Assembly (NCBI GenBank): GCA_965178125.1
Contig: OZ237749.1
Coordinates: 1 to 64,000 of the forward strand
DNA: 64,000 bases
Origin: Bilabrum cf. latius
Taxonomy: Eukaryota > Bigyra: Bicosoecida > Bigyra > Bicosoecida
Direction of reading: 5' to 3'
Numbering within the stretch: position 1 is the first letter of the stretch; every line of letters begins with the position of its first letter. The notes beneath the pieces were generated by a model, which searched no databases, was not told the origin of the DNA, and saw only the letters and a list, made by a program, of their open reading frames with translations. Positions 53,001 through 64,000 of this stretch are shown piece by piece. A program made the translations under genes and the position numbers.

Positions 53001-56000
53001 CGGACACGACGTAGTACACGTCGGGAACGGTGGCAGGCGATGCACCAGGGCCGGCACGTGCCAGCAGTCCCTGAGACAGCCGCTCGTACTACTCCCCGGG
53101 CCGACCCCCAGTGGCTAGCAGCCAGTGCGCCCCCGGCTCGGGGTCTCTCCTGGCCCTCGTGGCCGCTTCCAGGGACAGCGGAGTGCCCGACAAGACGGAC
53201 CGCCTGGTGCCGTTGCATGCGTCTGCAGTGTACTGCCAAGCCACGTCTGGCCTGCCCTCCGCTGCAAAGTACACCAGCTCGCGCCCCTGCCCGTCCGTGT
53301 GCGCCACCAGGAAGGCGGGGTCCGACGACTCTGGGCCCGGCAGCAGATCCTCCACGATGGCCGTGCCCTGGTCCGTGCCATCCGTGACCCAGAGCTCTCG
53401 CCCCGCTGCCTCCGTCTCCAGCACGGCCATGGCACGGGCACCCCCTTCGATGCTCGTCAGCCACTGGGGGCGAGAGGACAGCTGGCCCTCCCGCGCGTCG
53501 GACACCAGCGCCAGTCTCCAGGCTTCGCCGGCCACGCCGTCCCTCACCGACTGTGGCGCTGGTCCTAGCAGGTCTTCTCGCACCAGTGGGGCGTCCACTC
53601 GGGAGAAGAAGAGCTCAACGCCGGCGCCAGACCAGGGCAGCGGGTTCTGGTTCCCACCCGCGAGCGACATGTCCGAAGCAGCCACCCCCGCAGCACAAGC
53701 GGCCCGCACACCTCCGAGCAACGTCTCGGTGCCAGCCACGACCCGCAGCACGGCCCGCTCTTCCGTCTCTGCCGCGAGGATGACTGGAGGGTCGTTCACA
53801 GGGGCCACCGTCAGGCGGACTCTGGCGGTCGCACCCAGGCCCCGGGCGTGTACCTCCTCCACCGACACCAAGAGAGCGTCCTCACCGCTCCAGTCCGCGG
53901 CAGGTTCGTACAGGATCCTCCTCAGGGCAACCGCTGCAGCATCCAAGGACGCCTCGAAGTGAATCGCAGCGTCCCGGATGCCATCGCCGCCGCCTGGGAG
54001 GTACGTCAGCTGCACGGGACCATCCCTTGTGCCGCTTCGCCGCAGCTCCAGGGCTTCTGTTTCGTTCCATCGGCGCAGCACACCAAGCAGTGCCTGCCCG
54101 AAGACGGGAGCACCCAGCGTCACTGCCCCGTGGGACGAGGTGATTGTTACCCGCACCAAGTCGCTGCCACGCAGGTCCACATCTCTCAGCGCCAGTCCTT
54201 GGATCGCCGCGACGCCATCTTCCCTCAAAGCCACGAGGAGGGCACCGCCTGCAGTCTCGCGAACAGAGAGACCGTCGTAGTGCCAGCTCGCCAGTTGAGT
54301 CGGATCCAGCTGGGCCGCGCCGGGCACGTCGACAACCGGCCCGTCCGCGCGGCCTGACACCCGCACGGTGGCCCTTGTGCTTGCCTCGGACTCGGCGCCT
54401 TCTCCGTCGCTCACATCTCGCACCACCACCGTCACGGTCGGCTCTGACTCAGTACCGGACAGCAGCGCCGAATCCAGGTTGGGGTCAGGCAGGAACTACA
54501 CCTCCTCGATCCAGCGATCCGTCTCAGCCGCACTGCCCCGGAACACGACGGAGCTCGAGAATCCGTTCATCGCTTGGAACGCAGAGGCATTCTGGGCGAC
54601 ACCAGCGGGTGTGCTGATGCTCCCGTGGTCCCTGCCCTTGGTCGACCTCAGCCCGCCCATGGTGGCCGAGACCACTGTCTCGTAGGCACCCTCCACACCG
54701 ACCTACTCGCGGACAGCGGCTGCGTGCGGGGGCACTGGGTCCGTGCCTTGGCCTGCGTATACATCAGCGTCCGCCACCCGCACCAGCAAGCCCATCTGCC
54801 GCAGGGTCTGCACGGAGTCCTCAGCCGTCCGCACCAGCACCTGTGCCGCGATGGGCTGACCTGCCCGTGCTCCTGGTTGCGCGCTATCAGTGAGCACGAC
54901 AGGGTCGGGCACTGGCCGCACTACCAACGGGATTGTCGTTGAAAGCCATGCTGGGACAGGATCAGCTGCTCCACTGCCGGTCTCAATGGATACCGTCACG
55001 TTGTCGCGGCCGAACCAGTGCGCCCACGGCTCATAGCTCACCTGCGCCAAGAAAGCAGCCATGGCGGGACCTTCCCCGCGAGCTACCAGCACGCGAGAAC
55101 TCGCCAGACCCCCGGTGCCAGTTGGACTTCCACCTGAGGTGACGTCAACCCCGACGGGGAACCGAGGGTACTGCAGCTCGCCCCTGGCGACGGACAGGGT
55201 GGCACCGTACTGCTTGCCCCGCACCGCGTTGCCTATCTCCATGGCAGGCAGGCGGAACGCACCGTCTTCAGGCAAGTGTGCCGCATCCACCCGCACCAGC
55301 TCTCGGCACCTCCGACTGGACACGTCGTCAGCATTGCATGGCCGGTCCACGTAGTGCCCGCCCTGCACAGTGAGGAACTCTCGCTGGTGCCTCCCCGGGC
55401 CATCCACCAGAGGCACACGCAGCAGCGATGCCGCTGGCCCTCGCTCTACTGCTTCGTCAAAGGCAGCTGAGAGTCCTAGGCGAGCCTCACCCGCCAGAGG
55501 GGAAGTAAGGCGTCCGTTGAGCATGCGCACAGACAGGCGCTCGAGCTGGGCAGAGACGCTGACTACCGGCCCATTCAGGCACACGCGCGTGTCTTCGCTT
55601 CCGCCACCGCACTACAGCACAACATCTGTCCCGGCCGCGTCGACGTTCAGCGCAAAGCTCCCACTTGAGTCCAGCAGGGACAGGTTGGCAGTCACGCGCC
55701 CGGTTCCTGGGGCAGCGCCCTCCTGCAGCAGCCCCAGGCCAGTCAGCTCCACCGGCTCATCTGCAGTCAGGAACGGCAGGCCATCAGGCAGCACCCAACG
55801 CAGCTGCGCCTCCTCCACCTGGCCCTGCACGGCGATGTCGAGTGTCGCAACCAGGCCCTCAGCCCCCGGAGAGCGCCCGGTGGCTGGGCGCGAGGAGTGC
55901 TTGGTCACCCGCACGTGCACCGTGTCTGACCCTGGCCAGGCCGTCCGCTCGACCAGGTACTACAAAGAGTGCAGTGCGGCGTTGACATCCTCTAGAGTTC

Positions 56001-59000
56001 CCGATAGCACCAAGTCCACGGGACCCGCTGCATCCACCGGGGACGTCATCGCGCCCTCGTGCGGGATCAGCTGCTGCACCCGGCCGTGCGCCGCTGCCAC
56101 GGTCGCAACATACAGGTCGGGTAGGTTCTCAGATCCAAACTGCAAGTCATAGTCTTCAACAACCACAGACTGGAGGCTGATTCCATGCGCGCGAGAGGGC
56201 AGCACAACCGGAGTGGTGCCAGCGTACCGGACGGTATGCTGTGACACGGCGGCCTGCACCTGCACGCCGACTGTCCGCTTGGTGGTCAGTGGGTGTGCCG
56301 CTGCCGCTTCCTCAAACCCAGTCACTGCTCGCTTCAGGTCCTCAAGCACCGGGGCGCGACTGGCGTCCAAGAAGACCAGCTCCGACCCGAACGCGTCGTC
56401 GTACGAGGCATTCAGGGTGTCCAGCCCCCGTAGCCCGAAAGTGCCCATATCCCTTACTACAATGCTGAGCTGAGCCATACCTCGAGCGGCAGTGTTGAAG
56501 CCGCGCGGAAAGCCAAGCGTAGTCAAATCAATGGCCTAATTGAGGCCAACCAGCGGACCACGCAGCACCACCTCAGAGGCACTGACGCTGCCGCTGGACG
56601 AGGCGCACTTCGCTGAGCCAGTCGATGCATGGATTGACGAGACCGCGGATGCAGTAGTACAGGGCACTGTCACAGTACCCCCGTCGGTGACAGAGAGCAC
56701 CACTTCCTTCTCCTATGCCAGGATGCTGCCGTTCGACGATCGCACCAGCTGATCGAGCTCGGGCGTCTCGTCCGCGTCTTGGATGGACAGCAGCACGCCG
56801 ATGTCGAGTGCAGTGTCTTCTGCCATCTATATGGGCGCGGCGCCCCTGTCATCGTCGGACCCTCGCACTCTTGCCACGCCCACGGTCGGGGCGTCGTTCA
56901 TGGGCACCACCAGCACGGGGATGTGCAGCAGGTCCGCCTGAGGGAAGAGCACCGCTGGCTGTCTGGCGATCGACCTGAGCCTCCGAGCAAGGGAAGGTCC
57001 CGCCTGAGCGACCACGCGCTGGAACTCGACCGAAGACTGGTCCAGAGGTCCCCCACTGACGAGGCCCTCTATGGCGACTTGCACGTCCATGGGCACGGTT
57101 GGGTCGGTCGCAAGTCTTGCCGCCCAGATCCTGGCGGCTTCAAGTGCCACAGCATCTGCCAGCTCGTCGCCCTACAAAGCAGTCTGGCCAGAAATCCCGC
57201 CTACGCGCACCGACTCGAAGGCCGTTTGTGGGAGCGGCACGACAGGCCGAGTTGCGTTGGACCCGGTGAGGGCATTCTTGGCAGTCCTGCTTCCGCCGTT
57301 GCCCAGATCGCTAGCGAACACTTCCACCAGATCTCGGCCGAAATAGTTCGATCTCGGGTGATACACCATGCCCAGGAGGGCGGCTCGGGCGGCAGCTGCG
57401 TCCGCCCTGAATCTGATCCTCTGGCCCCTGAGGTAGGAGGAGCCGTTGCGAGCTGCGCTAGCTGGCTCTAGTATCTGCTACAGTCGAGCAAAGGTTGCTC
57501 GCCCAAGCTCCAGCTGGCCCTCCTGGACACGAATCTCGACTTCTAGCAGGCCACTAGGTACTACGCTGGGCTCCACGAACCTGGGCTACTGGAGCTACTG
57601 GGCTCGTTCGTCAGTGGAGCTAGCCAGCAGAGAAACAAACTCGTCTCGTGTCACAGGGCCAAGCACCACGCGTTCTGGACCGGCAGATGCCGTGGACAGG
57701 CCGCTGGCAGCGCCGCCAGCGAGCAGAGGACTAAGCTCGGAAGCGTCGACATCCCGCACGCTCACTGCAATGGGCACGGCTGTGTCTTCTGCCACCACTA
57801 GCGGACGCACTGCCCGCACCGCATCGGAGAGACCGTCTCCGACCAGAGCACCTTCCTCTCTTACTGCGCCAGGGACATCCAGCACAGGGGGATCGTTCAC
57901 CGGAAGCACGCGCACGCGCAGGACCTAGCCCGCCATCGGGCCCCCGGCGGTGGTGGAGGCTGAGAAGGCCGCCAGCCAGCCCATTGTGTCCACAAGCACC
58001 CCATGCAGCGAGTCCGCAGTGACTCCACCCTGCGCTGAGCGCGCTGCCTCCAGCAGTACATCAAGTGCGCCAGTACCCTACGGACCTGCGGCGAACGCTG
58101 CGATTGCCGATCGAGAGGCTGCTGCCAGCGACGCCTGTGCTGCATATCCCGCGGATGCCGAAGCAGACGCAGCGTCCACGGCCTCTGGCAGTCTATCCGA
58201 CCCATCGTCAGTATCAGGGCCACTTCCATCTATAAAGGCAGGGGAGCTGCCGTTGACCAGCACAGCCCATATGCCCTCGAGCCTAGAGTCGGCCGCCCCC
58301 CCTTCACTTGCGAATAGGATGACACGATCCAGTGAGCCCGTGTCCTAGACAGCCCCGGTGCTGGACTCAGAGTTGAAATTCTGACTGGGCCGGTACACAA
58401 TCTCCTCAATGGCCTGGTTCACGTCCACGAGCGGGCCTTGGATCGCGCACGCCCGCACCCTCTGGCAATCACCGGCTGACAGGTCCAGTCCCGGGACCAT
58501 AGTAGGCAGCGACAGCGTCCCGAATCGCGCGGCCAGCCGCACGGTCACGTTTCCGCCAGCTTCATCGTTTACTTGGGTGCCAGCGATGCGGTAGTCAGCG
58601 TCTTCCAGCACCACGAGTGGGCCGGGGGGCACCACAAGGACTGGGGCCTCGTTCCTTGCCTGCACTTGCACCGGCACGGCACGCCTAGCGACAAACCCTC
58701 TGCCCAGTTCAAACGCTAGGGCTTCCTGCAGCTGACGGAGCCCTGCATCGGCCGACGGTAGTGATGACCCGAAGTCAGCGAGAGTCAGGTTGAGCGAGAG
58801 TATGCCAGCCACACCGGAGTCAGGAATCAGCACAGCCTCCTGTAGAGCAGCGTTGATCTGCGACTGCTTGCCAATGAGGGCCAGGTAGCGAGAGCCTAGG
58901 AAGGAAGGCTCTCCCAGAGCCTCAAATGTAGGTGCTGTGCCGCCGACAGCAACCGCCTCGGCAAGTGATGATGCTGACCGGAAATGTGCGCCAAGACCGC

Positions 59001-62000
59001 TGGTCCCAGCAGCTGAGCCAAGGCTCGAGTTGAGACTCCCTCCTTCGTCAGTGAACAGTGGGACAGAACTCCCATCGGCCGACACGTTTGAAAAAACTGT
59101 CACTAGGCAGCCGTCAGTGCGCGGCATGCGAATGCGCGCTCCCCCCACCGCCTATGCAACCAACAAGAGGTAGCTGTCCGGCACGCCCACAGCGGTGCCT
59201 GCCACCTGCTGCTTGTCAGCGTCCTGCACAGAGAGCTCATCGAGAGATATGGGCGTGGCTTCGATACCCTCAAGCAGACCAGGAGCAATGATCACTGGGG
59301 GGTCGTTCTGGCTGGCGACCTTAATGGCAGCAGAGGCGCAGCTCGTGCCGCCCTAGTCGCACGAAATAGACTGGCTGACGGGTTGCGACCAAATAGCTGG
59401 CGAAAGGCCCTCAAGGCCCGTCGATACCTGCGTGCGGTTCACACGTACATTCGAGGGCGACTGAGTTACGTAGCCAGTGCCAGAGGCGACTTGCGTTCCG
59501 CTCCCGACACTGTTGCTAGGTGTGCCCAACCGCGCGGTCACGCTGTCCCAGCCGTGGAAGTGTGCATCAGGCACGTACTCGATACGGGGCTGGGGACCCA
59601 GCAGATCCCGCAGTTTCGCTGCCGCACCCACAAGCAGCAGCTCACGGGGACTGTCTGGTATGCCAAGCACCGCACCACCGGTGGCACCAGCTCCGTCCTG
59701 CACGGTGCGGGTCACGCTGGGTGCCCTGATAGCACCGTGCTCGCACGACAGTCTCAGCTCCAGCACCTCGCTGCTATCCAGTCCGGACTCGGCTATGGAC
59801 AGACCACCAAGAAGCAGGACGGTGTCCTCCACGCCCTGCAGGACCGTTCCACCATCCTGCACCGCGCCACGGGTTTCGATCGACCACGCTAGCTATGGAA
59901 GGCCTGCCCTAGTGGGTGGCACCACGTCCAATGCGAAGCTGGCACTGGCGGTCAGAGAGGGGGCAGTCGCACCGATACGACCGCCAAAGAAGGGGCTAGC
60001 CACGGACAGAGTGCTATTCGAAGGCACACTACCAGTCAAGCCCATGTCAGACGCGACAAGCCGCACGACCAGTCGACCCACCTCTCTTGAAGCAGGTCGA
60101 ACCACCAAACGGCGAATAGCATCGTTCAGGTCCGCTGGCAGGCCTGCCAGTGTGAATGCAGGCCCCACGATCGTGTTACCCTGCACGCTAGACCTCGGAT
60201 CTGCAGCGAGTAGCCATCGACTGCCCCCAGCCGTGTGCTGGCCTTCAAGCAGCAGCTGCGAACCTTGCTCCGCGGGCACCAGCTCGTGGCTTGAAACAGA
60301 GGCGCCTGATGTCTCCGGTTGGAGCTGATCGCCATTGACAGCGACCCGCAGCCTGCCAGACGAGTCCCGTAGGCTAGCCCACACCGTGAAGGTGAATCCT
60401 CCACAGAGGGTCCGTGGCCCGCGCCTCACTGCCACCTGCACGTGCGACCCCAAGGCCTCCTGCGATCGAGCGTGGTCTTGTAACAATTCCTGGATGGACG
60501 CCGGCTCCATGGACTCAGACACCTCCAAGGCGCCAATGGTCAATCCTCCCGCCATGAGGTCGAAGGAGCCACTCAGCGTCTCTGGCTTTTGCACCGTCCG
60601 GATGAGGACATCCACGTCCTCGCCGGCAATAGTAGTAGCATCGCTGTCTACAACCGCACCCGAGAAATCGTGCGGGGCACCTCGGAACGTAACCGCCCAG
60701 CTGGCTCCCTGCAGCCCAATTCCATACCGCATGGACAGAGGCAAAGCATCGTCGACGTGGACCATGCGCCTTGCCTCCACCCGAATGGCGCCAATTTCCG
60801 ATTTGAGATGACTCCGTGGGATGCGGCCACTCAGCTCTTCCAGCGCATCCTGTAGCACCACCTCCATTGACGTGCCCTGCGGCATGTCGGGATTCTGGTC
60901 AGAGGCGGGTCCCGGCAAGCTGGGGTCGATTGCCCTGGTACCAGCGCTCTCTTCAATTCCAGCCATGTACCCAACATCGTCTCGGAACATGCCGGCCGTG
61001 GAAACGGTGGCTCGAAGGGCGCCTCTGAGCCGGGCCAATGGATCTGACGGGTCCGATAGGTTCGCCAAAGGGGGACCAGCCACCGTGATGATCTGCACCA
61101 GATCCACAGGCACGGCGTCAAGACTTACGTCAACGACGTATGCCTGCCCCGATCCACCCCGCACGACCTACACGCCAGCTTCGTATCCCAACGCCTGTGC
61201 TTGATCTGCCTATAGCTAGGATTCGATCTGCAGACCGGCTCGAAGCAGCGTGGGATACAACAGAGTCACTTGCCACTGCGCGCCACCCACCTGCATCCGA
61301 TCAAAGCGCTGCGACCGCGTGACGATCACCCTGTCCACGCCTTCCATGCCCTCGAGAAGGTCCCTGACCACCGTGGCACTCGAGTTGGGGTGCACCCAAT
61401 CAGAGCGAGAGAGTCCGAGGGCGAAACGAAAGGGAGCATCGGCGACACTGGCGCCACCGCGGGCCGCAGACACTGCTGGACCAGCGACCTCTGCCTCGCT
61501 GCTGTTCCCCACCTGCACGCCCACCGGGACAGCCGTCATCAACGGAAGGTCATGGGGGGCGTGCAAGAAAGTGACGCGGTAGGTGTACCCGTGGAGTGGT
61601 CCGCCCGAGGTCCGACTAGAGTGAGACCGAGATACGAGCACGTCGATCCCGCCGAACTCGTCGCTCCAATCAACAGGGTGGACGGCTCCAGTACCAGGCC
61701 TCAGATAGCCAGCATCATCTCCCGTCAGGCACGGCAGCGCCATGAGGGCGTCCCGCACGCTCCGCTGGCCGTAGGGCGGGGACCTGGTGTCTACTGGAGC
61801 GTTCACTTGCAGCAGTTCCGTCTCACATGCCTGTCCGCCATAGGCCGAGGAGTCCACTCGCAGCTTGAAGTGCCCCGACAGCCGCACACTGTCGACAGAT
61901 GGGTCTTCCACGGTCTCCCGTGCACCCACGAATATCTCCTGAATTGGCGCCCTCTCAACTGCATTCAAACTAGAGCTAACCCCGGCATGGAGCACGGTCG

Positions 62001-64000
62001 CAGTTGCCTCGCTGAACAACTCTGCATCCAGCTGCACGGTGCTACCGGGGAGACGAGAGGCATCTGCGTCTGACAGGCCCAGCTGGTGCACCTCTGGTCC
62101 AGCTGCGTGCGCTGCAGACGGGCAGGATGACGCTTTGGTATCCGGGTAGGCATCGAGCAGCCGTGCCTGCAGAAGGCCAGAAGCAGACGGGACAAGTGCA
62201 GGGCTGCAGGGCTAGCCAAGCTGAGGTGCCGTGTTGGCTGTTGTCACGCGCAGCTCCACGGCCACCGAAGACACTTGCCACCCTGGCCCTGGGCCCTTTC
62301 TTGACCATGCCTCTCGCACCTGAGAGGCAGTTGGGTCCTTGAGCAAATGTGCTGATACCGTTAGGTAGTCCGTCCCTGTGAATGTCGGCAGGCTGGCGTA
62401 CGTAGTCTGTGCCAGTGCAAGGTTCACCTCGGTGAGCGTGCCCGCAATGGCCTTCCGCGAGGCAGCAAGTCCTCCCGGCTAGCACCCAGGGCTCCAGTCC
62501 AGCTACCCGAAGGCCGAATGCCCGTGCTGCCCCGAGCAGTTCGAGAAGGAAATCTCCGCAAACTCGCTCTCGAGGACAACAAACAGAACATGCTAGCTCT
62601 GCAACTACCCAGGGTACGATAGTTGGAGCCGCGTGTCTTCATCGCGGTAGTTGAACTCGATTGGTCTGCCGAGAGTTACTTGCCTCCGCTCGGGAGCCTC
62701 GAAGCGCACGGCATCGTTGACCTGTGATAGTGCGACAAGCACATCCAGTGCAGTCGGCACCTACTGCGGATTGGGCCCACTCACCGACACGCGGATCACG
62801 TCGTCCTCTGCCTCGTCAGGACCTTGCGCGTAGCCCACACGGAAACTGCCCGATCCAGCTAGTAGCTCCTGCAGCACGGACAGGCTTGCTCTTAAACTGA
62901 GTCGATGATCTTCTAGCGTGATAGCATTCATACCGGCTGCATGGCTCACTGAAACCCCAGCAGCCTAGTCCAGCAACAGTACGTTTCCTCGACTGGCAGT
63001 CAAGTCCAAGTCAAGCATGGCTCCTCCTGATGCTCCTGCATCTGCCCACTCTAGCTAGATCGCCGGTAACATGCCCACTGAGTCTTCTTGCATGGTCAAT
63101 GACGCAGTGCTGTCGTTAGAAAACTGCAGAGAAGGGGCGTCCGGCAGCTGAGTCACGTTTAGGACAACTGCCGTACTAACATCGCCAGCCTCCTGCACGT
63201 ATGTACACACATCAGCTGAGACACCACTAGCAACAAGAAGCTCTGCAGATATGCGGACCAGCCCAGCGTAGTTCTGCGAGGGTGTCCACGCCATGGCAGC
63301 CAGCCATGCATTTGCGCACTTGCTCGTCCCTTTCATGTCCAGGACGTGCGCGCTCCCTCCCTCGCAGGAAGCCCACTCGGTGGCTCCCTCTGGAAGACAG
63401 CCCTCCTCGAAGGAGCCCACGAGCGACAGTGGACCCTCTTGCCCCCTTGCCACCGGGAGGAACTGCCCGGGCGAAATCGCCCTTGCCAGCACCCTCACGG
63501 TAACAGCCTCGAGTTGCCTCAAGCCAGACAACTCAAATAACGCACGTGCGCTCGACACCGCGAGCGAGCGATCTACGGTGGCCAAATCAACAGCGGACGA
63601 GTCGAGCACGACGGTGCGGTCCTCAGGCACACCTATGACTGGGACTCCGGGCCATGGGAGCGACTCGTTCACGTCAATTGTCAGGCGCAAAGCTCGATCA
63701 TTTCTTCGGGAGTTCACCAAATCCAGTATGACAGAGACAGACCGGGGTGTAGGGACTTGCTCCAAGCCGGGCACTTGTGTAGTGCGGTCGCCTCCACCCA
63801 GATCAAGTAAAAGTAAGGAACTTAAAACAGCTGTGGCTGCATCAGCGTACCCGCAGTTGCCTAGGTCAGATAGCACGACCGAGAGCTGGGCGTCATCCAG
63901 AATCGCATCATCTTCACATGAGACAGCGCACCTGGGCAGCATCGAATTGAGAGACTCTAGGGTGCCTCGCAGAACACCTCCGCCAGCTGCTGGCTCAATG
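50035..64000 (-). CDS. Giant extracellular repeat protein (cadherin-like and ELW-TDGT repeats), N-terminus beyond window
   Basis: One minus-strand frame of at least 4,654 codons from the right edge to TGA at 50035-50037, with 32 TAG and no TAA or TGA. No intron is needed. From 64000 to about 54400 it repeats a cadherin-like beta-sandwich unit: an E-D-T/x strand, V-x-D-x-D, a H/N-G-x-x-x-L turn, G-x-L-x-x-V/L-N-x-A-L and a Y-x-P strand (GTLTEVNLALAQTTY, GPLVDVNQAIEEIVYRPSQN, GTLEDVNAALHSL), with NDPPV linkers. From about 53500 to 51400 there are at least six ELW-x-TDGT-x-x-GT repeats with FFAADGGDAQG-like strands, known from large bacterial surface proteins. No transmembrane segment is seen at the C-terminus. 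A secreted or surface adhesion or scale protein is inferred. Confidence 0.85.

Noticed and set aside
50035-64000. Reading the TAG-split ORFs as a decayed pseudogene
   Set aside because: Decay would also produce TAA, TGA and frameshifts; only TAG occurs, always in the same frame.
50035-64000. UAG = leucine
   Set aside because: Some repeat positions would allow Leu (one copy has Leu at the N-x-A site), but the GH20, TPR, nodulin-like and CFAP251 sites are polar in relatives. Kept as the second choice.
5286-64000. A UAG-decoding tRNA-Gln(CUA) or any other tRNA in the window
   Set aside because: I looked for T-arm GGTTCGAATCC-like motifs and found only coding-sequence matches without a foldable cloverleaf.

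Overview
The window is a chimera. Positions 1-3802 are AT-richer bacterial DNA with tightly packed, overlapping genes and no introns; the lipoprotein-type signal peptide and gene set suggest Bacteroidota (Flavobacteriales-like). At 3803 this DNA meets 1.15 kb of perfect CCCTAA repeats. Everything after that is GC-rich nuclear DNA of a flagellated eukaryote. The C-rich strand runs 5' to 3' from the left, so 3803 is a genuine left chromosome end and the bacterial piece is most likely an assembly or library join.

The main result is that the eukaryotic genes use TAG as a sense codon. The giant gene at 50035-64000 has one frame of about 4,654 codons with 32 in-frame TAG and no TAA or TGA. The 6550-13123 gene has 23 TAG, and about 104 TAG occur over 16 supported genes. 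Fifteen genes end in TGA and five in TAA; none needs TAG as a stop. TAG falls on polar or Gln positions in beta-hexosaminidase, a nodulin-like transporter, CFAP251, TPR repeats and WASHC3, so UAG = Gln is the best reading. Called with the standard code, these genes break into dozens of false ORFs.

A bZIP-LOV protein of the aureochrome type (40.5-42.6 kb) points to a photosynthetic stramenopile (ochrophyte), and CFAP251 shows that it builds motile cilia. Introns are GT-AG, mostly 60-200 bp, with GTRAG donors and often a tiny first exon (5-26 codons) before the first intron.

Layout: telomere and 54-bp subtelomeric repeats (3.8-5.2 kb); an unknown basic protein (minus); a 2,161-aa orphan with an SR-type minisatellite (plus); a subtelomere-like block with internal telomere repeats (13.1-16.7 kb); nodulin-like MFS (plus); phosphomevalonate kinase/deoxynucleoside kinase fusion, membrane cupin and ubiquitin E1 (minus); DHHC acyltransferase, leishmanolysin-like protease and CFAP251 (plus); PX-BAR sorting nexin, TPR-prefoldin fusion, a hypothetical and WASHC3 (minus); bZIP-LOV (plus); SmD2 (minus) divergent from beta-hexosaminidase, MIC10 and a Reb1/TTF-I-like Myb protein (plus); HAD phosphatase (minus); giant surface-type repeat protein (minus, running off the right edge). 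The eukaryotic genes are housekeeping, ciliary, trafficking and signalling genes, not an operon. All assignments come from reading the sequence; no database search was run.
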